This document shows, piece after piece, positions 1 to 5,895 of a stretch of 5,895 nucleotides of DNA. Numbering within the stretch: position 1 is the stretch's first letter; the number at the start of each line of letters is the position of its first letter. Below the pieces are notes generated by a model. That model saw nothing but the letters and a program-made list of their open reading frames with translations. It did not search any database and was not told the origin of the DNA. Location of the stretch: the NCBI GenBank assembly GCA_024640925.1, contig JAHEEB010000311.1:1-5895 (forward strand). The letters are read 5' to 3'. This DNA comes from Bacteroidota bacterium (GTDB lineage: Bacteria > Bacteroidota > Bacteroidia > Bacteroidales > UBA10428). The position numbers were made by a program, and so were the translations under genes.

Positions 1-536
1 AGGTTTCCGACATTTTCAATAAACAAAATAGAACCTGGAACTGGTTTAATAATTTTTAGTGCATGACTTATCATCTCGGCGTTGAGGTGGCAACCATTTC
101 CAGTATTTATTTGAATAGCTTTTGCACCTGCTTTTCTTATTCGTTCAGCATCGAATGTAGTTTGTTGATCACCTTCTATAACAAATACTTCATGCTGATT
201 ATTTAACTGTTTAATTAACTTTTCAAGCAAGGTTGTTTTTCCGCTTCCAGGTGAGCTAACCAGGTTGAAAGCCTTTATTTTGTTAGCCTCGAAATACATT
301 CTGTTCTGTTCAGCAATTTTTGTGTTTCTTGATAATACAGAAGTAGAAAGGGGAATAGATACTTTGTTTGTTATCATTGGGTTGTTTTCTGGGTGATTAT
401 GTCCGTGGGAACGCCCGAACAGCCCATGTCTATGCTTTTGATGTTCTGTTTTTGATGGGTTTGGGTTTTCTATGCCCTCTAACCTTTCAATCCGGTAATT
501 TTCTTCGGATTCATTACAACCACATGTATCGCACAT
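1..536 (-). CDS. hypB: Hydrogenase nickel-incorporation GTPase HypB (partial, C-terminus beyond window)
   Basis: Reading down from the ATG at 536-534 gives 178 residues open to the window edge. HypB is a cytoplasmic SIMIBI-class GTPase that works with HypA to deliver Ni to the [NiFe]-hydrogenase large subunit. Visible signatures: the N-terminal CDTCGC metal site (residues 2-7, the CxxCGC high-affinity Ni motif); a histidine-containing stretch at about 32-48 (HQKHRHG, SHGHNH), of the kind that stores Ni; the P-loop SSPGSGKTT (94-102); IEGDQQT (120-126); TGNGCHLNAEMI (145-156) with the Cys149-His150 metal pair of the G domain; and FIENVGN (172-178) at the edge. Compared with E. coli HypB (290 residues), the last third or so is missing only because the window ends. 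The start is fixed by the CDTCGC motif directly after Met. A 193-bp gap separates it from the phosphatase gene upstream, so it probably has its own promoter. Family assignment is very secure. Confidence 0.96.
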   Translation of the reverse strand, partial: MCDTCGCNESEENYRIERLEGIENPNPSKTEHQKHRHGLFGRSHGHNHPENNPMITNKVSIPLSTSVLSRNTKIAEQNRMYFEANKIKAFNLVSSPGSGKTTLLEKLIKQLNNQHEVFVIEGDQQTTFDAERIRKAGAKAIQINTGNGCHLNAEMISHALKIIKPVPGSILFIENVGN

Positions 537-554
537 AATATTGATATATTGGTT

Positions 555-568
555 CTAATTAAAATTAG
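555..568. promoter_or_regulatory. Inverted repeat CTAATT-AA-AATTAG in the hypB leader
   Basis: Two perfect 6-base arms separated by AA lie 18 bases upstream of the hypB start and overlap the proposed -7 element (560-567). Position and symmetry would suit a repressor operator. The sequence is nearly all A/T, so chance symmetry is a real alternative, and no known regulator is recognised from it. Confidence 0.25.
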
Positions 569-590
569 TTAAAATCAATATCAAAACCAA
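560..590 (-). promoter_or_regulatory. Candidate Bacteroidota-type promoter of hypB
   Basis: On the minus strand TTG (590-588) is followed after 20 bases by TAATTTTA (567-560), close to the Bacteroidota sigma-ABfr pattern of -33 TTG/TTTG and -7 TAnnTTTG with a spacer of about 19-21. The last base of the -7 element is A rather than G. The start codon lies 23 bases downstream of the -7 element, so the leader would be very short. The call rests on motif match only. Confidence 0.3.
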
Positions 591-597
591 TGATTGT

Positions 598-615
598 ATG
601 AAAGCTTAATGAAAG
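598..615 (-). repeat. Direct repeat CTTTCAT-N4-CTTTCAT upstream of hypB (Pho-box-like geometry)
   Basis: Two identical 7-mers are separated by TAAG, giving an 11-base period, or one helical turn. The wider repeat is an 11-mer tandem (598-608 and 609-619) with one mismatch. This is the spacing of sites for OmpR/PhoB-family response regulators, and each 7-mer differs by one base from the E. coli Pho-box half CTGTCAT. The site lies 7 bases upstream of the proposed -33 element of hypB, where an activator would sit. The repeat is seen directly; the regulator is inferred. Confidence 0.4.
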
Positions 616-716
616 TTTATCCCGTAAGAAGATGAATTTCAATATTAATCAGAATAATGCAATTGGAAATACAATGGCTTTATTGTTTATAGCCTGCAAG
701 ACGTAACGAATAAACA

Positions 717-738
717 TATATATGCTTCTTCATATATA
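717..738 (-). terminator. AT-only hairpin at the 3' end of the phosphatase reading frame
   Basis: TATATATG (717-724), a 6-base loop, then CATATATA (731-738) form a perfect 8-bp stem that overlaps the TGA stop at 732-730. On the minus strand the sequence that follows is only moderately T-rich (TGTTTATT). The stem is almost all A/T and would be weak. It could end transcription of the three-gene unit or act as an mRNA 3'-end stabiliser. Confidence 0.25.
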
Positions 739-1113
739 ATTAATCACAACCGTTTTCAGCAGCTTTTCTTCAAGCAACATAGCAACCCTTTTTACAACAG
801 TTCTTCGAATTTCTAAGTCAATTTGGAGGTTTGGATCCTGATGGGCAATGTTAATTCGTGTTCCAACAAGGAAACGTATTTCATCGCTTTCTAAAATAAG
901 TTTAACAACTTCATCAGCAGGTCCTTTACCAAGTTTTGAGTTGTTTGTATAAGAAATCAGAATATCTTCAACTTTACGCAAGGTTAAAATCCCTTCGGTA
1001 AATAAATCAATTCCTTCGAGAAAAGAAAGAGGTGGCAAATCAGGATCTGCAAATTCCTGTCCGTCTTCAACCTTCAGGTTTAATTCGCGGGAGATAATAT
1101 CGCCTGTTGTAGC
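730..1113 (-). pseudogene. Out-of-frame C-terminal part of the SpoIIE-type phosphatase
   Basis: This stretch has no ATG start of its own: the first initiator-like codon, at 1038, is a TTG inside conserved sequence. Read from 1113 it gives ATTGDIISREL, then a linker through ADPDLPPLSFLEGIDL, and ends ...VVINYI with TGA at 732-730. From memory of the family, the block LPPLSFLEGIDLFTEGILTL and the following GKGPADEVVKLILESD and RINIAHQDPNLQ form the conserved C-terminal domain of the PP2C/SpoIIE phosphatases found beside [FeFe]-hydrogenase sensory proteins. It matches what should follow GKKIV at the end of the 1080-1910 frame, one reading frame away. Joining the two would give about 394 residues, about the length I expect for intact homologues. 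I read it as the remainder of one gene broken by a small indel near 1113-1127. It could still be expressed if the frameshift is bypassed or is a sequencing error. Confidence 0.85.
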
Positions 1114-1910
1114 ATAACTATTTTTTTACCAACAAAGGCTTTTACAATAGCAGCAAATTCCGGATCATTTTCTTTCTCAAAGGGTGGTCCTGTACAAACG
1201 AGCAATTCACGAGGTTCACGAAGGTAAATTACTCCACAGGTTGTGTCGTCCTTCGATTGAAATCCATCGTTGCGATAAGCCATATTGATAATACGCGATG
1301 CAAGCTGTCGAGCAGAAATCTGCGGAAACTGTTTACATATATCAATTGAAAACCGTGACACATTGTCGATACCCCAACCAAAAGGGTAACGTGGAGTACC
1401 TAAGCCTGATTGTGAAACACCATCGGTAGTGAAGATTATCCGATCACCCTTATGCCCCTTGAATGAAAATACCCTGAGCTTTTTTCCCTTGTTCTTTTCA
1501 CTGGTAAGTGTAATTAACTTTCGCTGTACTTCCAGTATTTCCCTGTTTCTGACTACAAAGCTTTCCGGATTATCGTATTCGAGAATAGTAATGTTTCCAT
1601 CGTAACGTATATCAATAATCGTAAAAGTCGAATAATTCATTTTCCGCTCACTACATTCAGGTAGCGTATTCATTATAATTTCGGCAGTTTTTTCGGGTTC
1701 CTTGTGTTCTTTTGTAAAATTTAAAGCCATTGTAGCAGTAAGTGTAGCCAAAACACTGGCTTTCACACCATGACCCATGCCATCGGACAAAACAACAACA
1801 ATCCTTTTTTCTTCTTTTACTTTACCAGAAAGAAAAACATCGCCACAAATGCGTTCACCATCATGATTTTTCTGTTGGCAGTCGACTTCAATGAAAAATG
1901 TTTCGGACAT
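1080..1910 (-). CDS. SpoIIE/PP2C-type serine phosphatase, truncated by a frameshift
   Basis: The 276-residue frame begins with ATG at 1910-1908, 16 bases after the stop of the PAS protein, so it is almost certainly cotranscribed with it. All metal-binding motifs of an Mn/Mg-dependent PPM/SpoIIE phosphatase are present: CGD (Gly23-Asp24), VVLSDGMGHG (39-48), IIFTTDG (158-164, Asp163) and SKDDTTCG (219-226, Asp221/222). The enzyme should remove phosphate from Ser/Thr of an unidentified cytoplasmic partner. After GKKIV (residues 261-265) the sequence turns into MLQQAILSPAN and stops, whereas the family's expected continuation is found in another frame just downstream (730-1113). The break therefore spares the catalytic domain but removes the C-terminal domain of about 130 residues. 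A run of seven A (minus strand, 1127-1121) lies at the junction. Genes of this type recur next to [FeFe]-hydrogenase-like PAS proteins, which suggests the PAS protein sets its activity. No cognate kinase is visible. Confidence 0.88.
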   Translation of the reverse strand: MSETFFIEVDCQQKNHDGERICGDVFLSGKVKEEKRIVVVLSDGMGHGVKASVLATLTATMALNFTKEHKEPEKTAEIIMNTLPECSERKMNYSTFTIIDIRYDGNITILEYDNPESFVVRNREILEVQRKLITLTSEKNKGKKLRVFSFKGHKGDRIIFTTDGVSQSGLGTPRYPFGWGIDNVSRFSIDICKQFPQISARQLASRIINMAYRNDGFQSKDDTTCGVIYLREPRELLVCTGPPFEKENDPEFAAIVKAFVGKKIVMLQQAILSPAN

Positions 1911-1926
1911 GTTCTATTTATCAGTT

Positions 1927-3792
1927 TTACCCCTTTTTATTATTATTCGAATCATAAATTCCAATAACAGAATTTAGCATTCGTTCAATATCTGAAGCTC
2001 CTTCACCCAGAAGGAATCCGATTTTTTGGACCATTTCCAGGTTTTTATCAATTACTTCTGATACTCTGTTCAGAACCTCAGCCTTTTGAACCTCCGGAGC
2101 CCTCATGTCGCGAACAATAGCCCCTATAACCTGGTTCTCGCGAATTGGGAAAATTTCAATATTCAGCAATGATTCACCATAATGAATATCTTTACCATCA
2201 ACAGGTTCGTTATTTTCCAGCACAAAGGTGAACAAATTGCAAATATCTTCAGTGAAAAATTTATTCAAATCAGCACCCCGTAAACCAGGAATTACTTCGT
2301 TAATTTCCTCGGCTTCTTCACCTAATATTACAGAAAACTGATTGTTGGCTTTAATAATCTTTAGCTTATAATCGACAATAACAATGCCCGATCTGAGTTT
2401 TTCCAACATTGAATCAGCAAGTTCAGAGGCTTGTTGGGCCGTATCGTGTTCACTTTTTACTTTTTCTTCAGTAACTTTCAGCATTTGGCGGGTACTGGCA
2501 AGTTTTTCATTAAGTTCTTTCAACGTATCACTAAAATATTGACTGTTGCGGATAGCAAATGTTGGGCACATCTCGGGGATTACAATTCCTTTTGCCATAT
2601 CGATTGCGAATTCTCGACAAGTAGAGTAACCGCATTGACTGCAATTTGCCTGGGAATCTTCATTACGTTTCATCAAAGCAATAGCTTCCCTTACTTTTTC
2701 AATTGGAGGATCAGGAATTCGTTGATCATCGGGATGAAATTCACGGCTAAAATCCAAATTCAGATAAGTGTTCAGGTTATCGTACCATTCCGATCGGAAG
2801 AATTTAACCAGTCGCTTATTGGCATATTTAATAACCAGATATTCCTTATATAATTTACTACCCCTGTTTGATATGCCAGGTCCTGCAAGCGAATTGCCAT
2901 ATGTTGCATGCAGATTTCGGTGTATGATTTTGACGTTGTTCTCGAACTCCCAGATGGATTCGATCATTTCCTTTTTACCTTCGGCACAAATTACTGCCGT
3001 GGTTAAAAGGTTTTCGTCAATATCGGCAGCCTGAATGAGGCCATTGCGGATAGGATAAAGACTACCTTTATACCCTACAGGGCCGTCAAATTCACTATAT
3101 TCAACAATATTTTCATCGATCTGCTTTTCTTTAAAAAGCTGTCGGAGTTCCGGGAACGTAAGAACCACATCTACTTTTGAATCTCCTGCCGATTTAAGAG
3201 CTACATCTTTGCTTGCTATATCCGGACCAATATATAGTACTTTTACATCATCGCCATATTTTTGATGTACCACTTTTGACATAACCAGCATAGGTGTGCC
3301 AAAAGGTGCAAGGTTTTGGATAAGATTCGGGTGGTATTTTTCGATAAAAGAAACAACAACCTGGTCACAGGTAGTAATATAATATCTACCCTTAAAATCA
3401 CCGAAAAGAGTAAGGTATTTATATGCCAGCAGATCGATGGCAAATGATACTTCGTTTACATGATCAATATTCATCATTTTAATCATCTGGACGAATTTCC
3501 TGTAATCGGTTATATCTTCAAATTCAGCAGCTAAACTTGGCGAGATTAATGCTACCTTTTTGCTTTTTGATTTAAGTAATTGTTTGGCCTGTTCAATCGA
3601 GCTACGATAATATATAGCCTTTGGAACACAAGTTTCGATACAATCACCACACCCAATGCAACGGCTGTTCTCAATAGAAGGATGTGGGCTTTGGGTATTG
3701 GCCCTAATAGCTTTAACAGGACAAATCCTTACACAGGTAAAGCAGTTTGTGCATTTGTCCGTATTAATATTTACTAATGGTTCATTCTGCAT
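1927..3792 (-). CDS. Ferredoxin / [FeFe]-hydrogenase-like / FeS / PAS sensory protein (HydS-like, H-cluster ligands missing)
   Basis: This 621-residue soluble protein has, in order: a 2[4Fe-4S] ferredoxin domain with both C-x2-C-x2-C-x3-C sets intact (Cys14/17/20/24 and 45/48/51/55); a [FeFe]-hydrogenase large-subunit-like domain (about 78-340); an FeS cluster domain, C-x2-C-x4-C-x16-C (Cys384/387/392/409); a helical linker, probably coiled coil (about 416-462); a PAS domain (about 463-565); and a C-terminal helix ending in a conserved-looking IGFLLGEGASDIERML segment. The arrangement matches sensory (group C type) [FeFe] hydrogenases. The H-cluster motifs are degenerate, however: TTCDQVV (140-146) in place of TSCCPGW, GPDIASKD (189-196) in place of GPCxAKKxE, and TYGNSLAGPG (297-306) in place of CEGCIxGPG. 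No cysteine falls at the four usual ligand positions. H2 catalysis is therefore improbable, and a redox-sensing role passing a signal to the adjacent phosphatase is inferred. Its start overlaps the upstream ferredoxin gene by 11 bases, suggesting translational coupling. Confidence 0.92.
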   Translation of the reverse strand: MQNEPLVNINTDKCTNCFTCVRICPVKAIRANTQSPHPSIENSRCIGCGDCIETCVPKAIYYRSSIEQAKQLLKSKSKKVALISPSLAAEFEDITDYRKFVQMIKMMNIDHVNEVSFAIDLLAYKYLTLFGDFKGRYYITTCDQVVVSFIEKYHPNLIQNLAPFGTPMLVMSKVVHQKYGDDVKVLYIGPDIASKDVALKSAGDSKVDVVLTFPELRQLFKEKQIDENIVEYSEFDGPVGYKGSLYPIRNGLIQAADIDENLLTTAVICAEGKKEMIESIWEFENNVKIIHRNLHATYGNSLAGPGISNRGSKLYKEYLVIKYANKRLVKFFRSEWYDNLNTYLNLDFSREFHPDDQRIPDPPIEKVREAIALMKRNEDSQANCSQCGYSTCREFAIDMAKGIVIPEMCPTFAIRNSQYFSDTLKELNEKLASTRQMLKVTEEKVKSEHDTAQQASELADSMLEKLRSGIVIVDYKLKIIKANNQFSVILGEEAEEINEVIPGLRGADLNKFFTEDICNLFTFVLENNEPVDGKDIHYGESLLNIEIFPIRENQVIGAIVRDMRAPEVQKAEVLNRVSEVIDKNLEMVQKIGFLLGEGASDIERMLNSVIGIYDSNNNKKG

Positions 3793-4048
3793 AATCCATC
3801 AAATCACGTAATTCATTTTCCAAAATCTTATCAACAGTATCAGTGGTTACATTTTGAAATAACCGGCCATCTATTCGTAAATTTGGTCCCTCGCTGCATT
3901 CATGAAAACAATGGTCGCCACTAAATGCAACCTTGTCTTCGAGCTTATGAAGTCTTATAAATCGCTGAATACTTGTAAGTATATTATTATTGCCTCTTGC
4001 AAAACAAGAACTTCCGAGACAAATAATAATGGTTTTCTTACGCAGCAT
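3782..4048 (-). CDS. Small (2Fe-2S) thioredoxin-like ferredoxin (NuoE/HydC-type fold)
   Basis: This 88-residue protein has the four-cysteine pattern of thioredoxin-like [2Fe-2S] ferredoxins: CLGSSC (Cys10, Cys15; C-x4-C) and CFHEC (Cys47, Cys51; C-x3-C), followed by SEGPN. It lacks the N-terminal helical extension of full NuoE, so it is the short stand-alone type found with hydrogenase and sensory [FeFe]-like proteins. It should carry one-electron redox equivalents in the cytoplasm, plausibly to the ferredoxin domain of the protein encoded immediately after it. The stop (3784-3782) overlaps the next start by 11 bases. It is the first gene of the minus-strand unit and faces rex across a 123-bp region with a Rex operator, so it is probably repressed by Rex when NADH is low. 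All four ligands are present and nothing looks damaged. Confidence 0.9.
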   Translation of the reverse strand: MLRKKTIIICLGSSCFARGNNNILTSIQRFIRLHKLEDKVAFSGDHCFHECSEGPNLRIDGRLFQNVTTDTVDKILENELRDLMDYAE

Positions 4049-4096
4049 TGTTAATTCAATTTGTGTAAAATATAGTAATTTTTAATCAATTAACAT

Positions 4097-4114
4097 TTGT
4101 TATAAAAATAACAA
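4097..4114. promoter_or_regulatory. Rex operator between rex and the divergent redox unit
   Basis: TTGTTATAAAAATAACAA is a perfect inverted repeat with 7-base arms and a 4-base centre. This is the same geometry as known Rex sites (TTGTGAAnnnnTTCACAA, TTGTTAAnnnnTTAACAA). It lies 57 bases before the rex start and 48 bases before the ferredoxin start. It abuts the proposed rex -33 region (4118-4125) and, on the other side, a weak possible minus-strand promoter (-7-like TATATTTT at 4074-4067). One site could therefore give autoregulation and control the opposite unit. The presence of rex next door supports the identity. Confidence 0.8.
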
Positions 4115-4117
4115 TAA

Positions 4118-4151
4118 TTTGATTGTAAATCTTTCTGATTTTATAATTTTG
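4118..4151 (+). promoter_or_regulatory. Candidate rex promoter (Bacteroidota type)
   Basis: TAATTTTG (4144-4151) fits TAnnTTTG exactly. TTTG (4118-4121, spacer 22) or TTG (4123-4125, spacer 18) could serve as the -33 element. The rex start follows 20 bases after the -7 element. The adjoining Rex operator lies directly upstream. Motif-based call only. Confidence 0.5.
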
Positions 4152-4171
4152 TAATAATTGGAAAAGTAAAA

Positions 4172-4807
4172 ATGAAGATTCTACCAGAAAAGACAGTTGA
4201 AAGATTAAGTCAATACAGAAGGACTCTGTATAATTGCATTGATCAGGGAAAAGAAAGGATTTATTCTCATGAATTGGCATTACTTCTTAATATAACTGCT
4301 GTGCAGGTAAGGCGTGATATTATGTTTATTGGTTATAATTCGTATCAACGAAAAGGCTATGATATTAAAGATCTGATTGGAAAGATTAGTTTGATTATCG
4401 ATACACAAGAACCTCTGAATGTAGCAGTTATAGGATATGGCAATTTAGGAAAGGCTATTACTACTTATTTTATTGGAAACAGGCCGAAACTTAACCTTGT
4501 TGCAGCCTTTGATATCGATCCAAAAAAAATAGGGTCGGAAGTAAATAAAATCAAATGTTATTCGATTGACAGGCTACGCGAGATTATTGTCAACAACGAT
4601 ATTACAATAGCTATTCTTACAGTTCCTACACACTCTGCAAGAGAAATGGCCAAAATTCTTGTACAAAGCGGAATAAAGGGCATACTTAATTTTACTACAG
4701 TTAACCTGAATGTTGCCCCAAACATCTATCTCGAAGAATATGATATGATTACTTCACTCGAAAAGGTGGCTTACTTTGTGAAGCACAAACCCGAGGAAGA
4801 AGAATAA
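4172..4807 (+). CDS. rex: Redox-sensing transcriptional repressor Rex
   Basis: This 211-residue protein is close to the usual Rex length of 205-230. The N-terminal winged helix includes HELALLLNITAVQVRRDI (33-50), with the recognition-helix VRRD, and a wing around YQRKGYD (58-64). The Rossmann NAD(H)-binding domain starts at about 83 with VAVIGYGNLGKA (GxGxxG, 88-93) and has the acidic end of its second strand in AAFDIDP (111-117). The C-terminal domain carries ILNFTTVNLNVAPNI (171-185), the Rex-type block, and the domain-swapped helix follows. Rex dimers bind operators when NAD+ is high and release when NADH accumulates, which de-represses fermentation and hydrogenase genes. A matching operator lies upstream (4097-4114), consistent with autoregulation and control of the divergent Fe-S/phosphatase unit. 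The start ATG has only a weak purine-rich stretch (GGAAAAG) before it, as is usual in Bacteroidota. No defect is seen. Confidence 0.96.
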   Translation: MKILPEKTVERLSQYRRTLYNCIDQGKERIYSHELALLLNITAVQVRRDIMFIGYNSYQRKGYDIKDLIGKISLIIDTQEPLNVAVIGYGNLGKAITTYFIGNRPKLNLVAAFDIDPKKIGSEVNKIKCYSIDRLREIIVNNDITIAILTVPTHSAREMAKILVQSGIKGILNFTTVNLNVAPNIYLEEYDMITSLEKVAYFVKHKPEEEE

Positions 4808-4871
4808 TGTTTTTTCATAGCCTATGGCGCAGGATTTAGCCCTTAATTCTTACAGGGGCAGATAAAAAACA

Positions 4872-4907
4872 AACATCCCGCAAACCATAAGGTTAGTTCG
4901 GGATGTT
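4872..4907 (-). terminator. Rho-independent terminator between convergent metY and rex
   Basis: AACATCCCG (4872-4880) pairs perfectly with CGGGATGTT (4899-4907), and an inner AACC-ATAA-GGTT hairpin (4883-4894) stacks inside. Read on the minus strand the stem is followed by T, G and then six T (4871-4864), a proper terminator for the metY-like gene. On the plus strand the tail (GTAACTT) is poor in T, so it would end rex transcripts less efficiently. The rest of the 243-bp gap 4808-5050 shows no gene; only a short palindrome, CATAG-C-CTATG (4816-4826), was noticed. Confidence 0.8.
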
Positions 4908-5050
4908 GTAACTTACATTGTCCTATGAAAGTTGATAGTCAAATTAGGTATAAACTGAAGAAAACGGGAGGACAATTGTGGACAAAAAGCGCACTATTGA
5001 TTTCTTTTCGTTTTGTCTGACGATATATTGTAAAAAATAAATTTTTCATC

Positions 5051-5895
<845 letters not shown>

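Noticed and set aside
540..591. FNR-like TTGAT/ATCAA elements flanking the hypB promoter region
   Set aside because: The arms are separated by far more than the 4 bases of an FNR/CRP-type site and are offset from the central palindrome.
684..716. TGTTTAT ... ATAAACA inverted repeat with a 19-base loop
   Set aside because: The stem is only 7 bp, nearly all A/T, with a long loop; it competes with the better hairpin at 717-738 and is expected by chance in such DNA.
730..1038. Independent small gene of 102 residues on the minus strand
   Set aside because: Its apparent start is a TTG inside sequence that continues in frame upstream to 1113 and resembles the family's C-terminal domain; it is the broken end of the phosphatase gene.
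1770..1967. Plus-strand frame of 65 codons
   Set aside because: It lies antisense to the phosphatase/PAS-protein junction and its product is low-complexity (runs of N and F) with no family likeness.
2431..3034. Two overlapping plus-strand frames of 140 and 88 codons
   Set aside because: They are antisense to the well-supported 621-residue protein, rich in F/S/I as expected of complementary-strand shadows.
4049..4070. Second Rex-like half site (TTGTTAA, TTGTGTA) near the ferredoxin start
   Set aside because: No matching right-hand arm occurs at the required 4-base spacing, so only isolated half sites are present.
4086..4280. Minus-strand frame across the rex promoter and start
   Set aside because: It overlaps the Rex operator and the rex coding start; the product is low-complexity and there is no sign of a start site.

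Overview
The window reads as part of a chromosome from an anaerobic or fermentative member of the Bacteroidota. It is AT-rich, the genes lack strong Shine-Dalgarno sequences, and promoter-like elements fit the Bacteroidota -33 TTG/TTTG and -7 TAnnTTTG pattern. The protein families (Rex, a [FeFe]-hydrogenase-like PAS protein with a partner SpoIIE/PP2C phosphatase, HypB, MetY) also fit an anaerobe handling H2 and NADH. The phylum is an inference from these traits, not a proven assignment.

Layout. On the minus strand, from 4048 down to about 730, runs a compact three-gene unit: a small thioredoxin-like [2Fe-2S] ferredoxin (3782-4048), a 621-residue ferredoxin/[FeFe]-hydrogenase-like/FeS/PAS protein (1927-3792), and a SpoIIE-type phosphatase (1080-1910) whose C-terminal part has been thrown out of frame (remainder 730-1113). 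A 193-bp gap with several possible regulatory elements separates it from hypB (1-536, minus strand, cut by the window edge), the GTPase that inserts nickel into [NiFe] hydrogenases. Rex, the NADH/NAD+-sensing repressor, is divergent on the plus strand (4172-4807). Rex and the minus-strand unit share an intergenic region holding a perfect 7-4-7 Rex-type operator (4097-4114). Rex converges on a metY-like O-acetylhomoserine sulfhydrylase (5051-5895, minus strand, N-terminus outside the window), with a strong hairpin terminator between them.

How the parts may work together. Ferredoxin, [FeFe]-hydrogenase-like PAS protein and PP2C phosphatase resemble the sensory module that accompanies [FeFe] hydrogenases in Clostridia and Bacteroidota (HydS/group C type). 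Here the large protein keeps its ferredoxin and FeS-domain cysteines, but by-eye alignment puts non-cysteine residues (Asp, Asp, Tyr, Ser) at all four H-cluster ligand positions. It is therefore unlikely to make or oxidise H2 and more likely serves as an electron-fed redox sensor. The Rex operator suggests the unit is switched by NADH/NAD+. No catalytic hydrogenase subunit is in the window, and the next gene downstream is a [NiFe] maturation gene. The most noteworthy points are the cysteine-less pseudo-H-cluster domain, the frameshifted partner phosphatase, the divergent Rex site, and a Pho-box-like direct repeat upstream of hypB.
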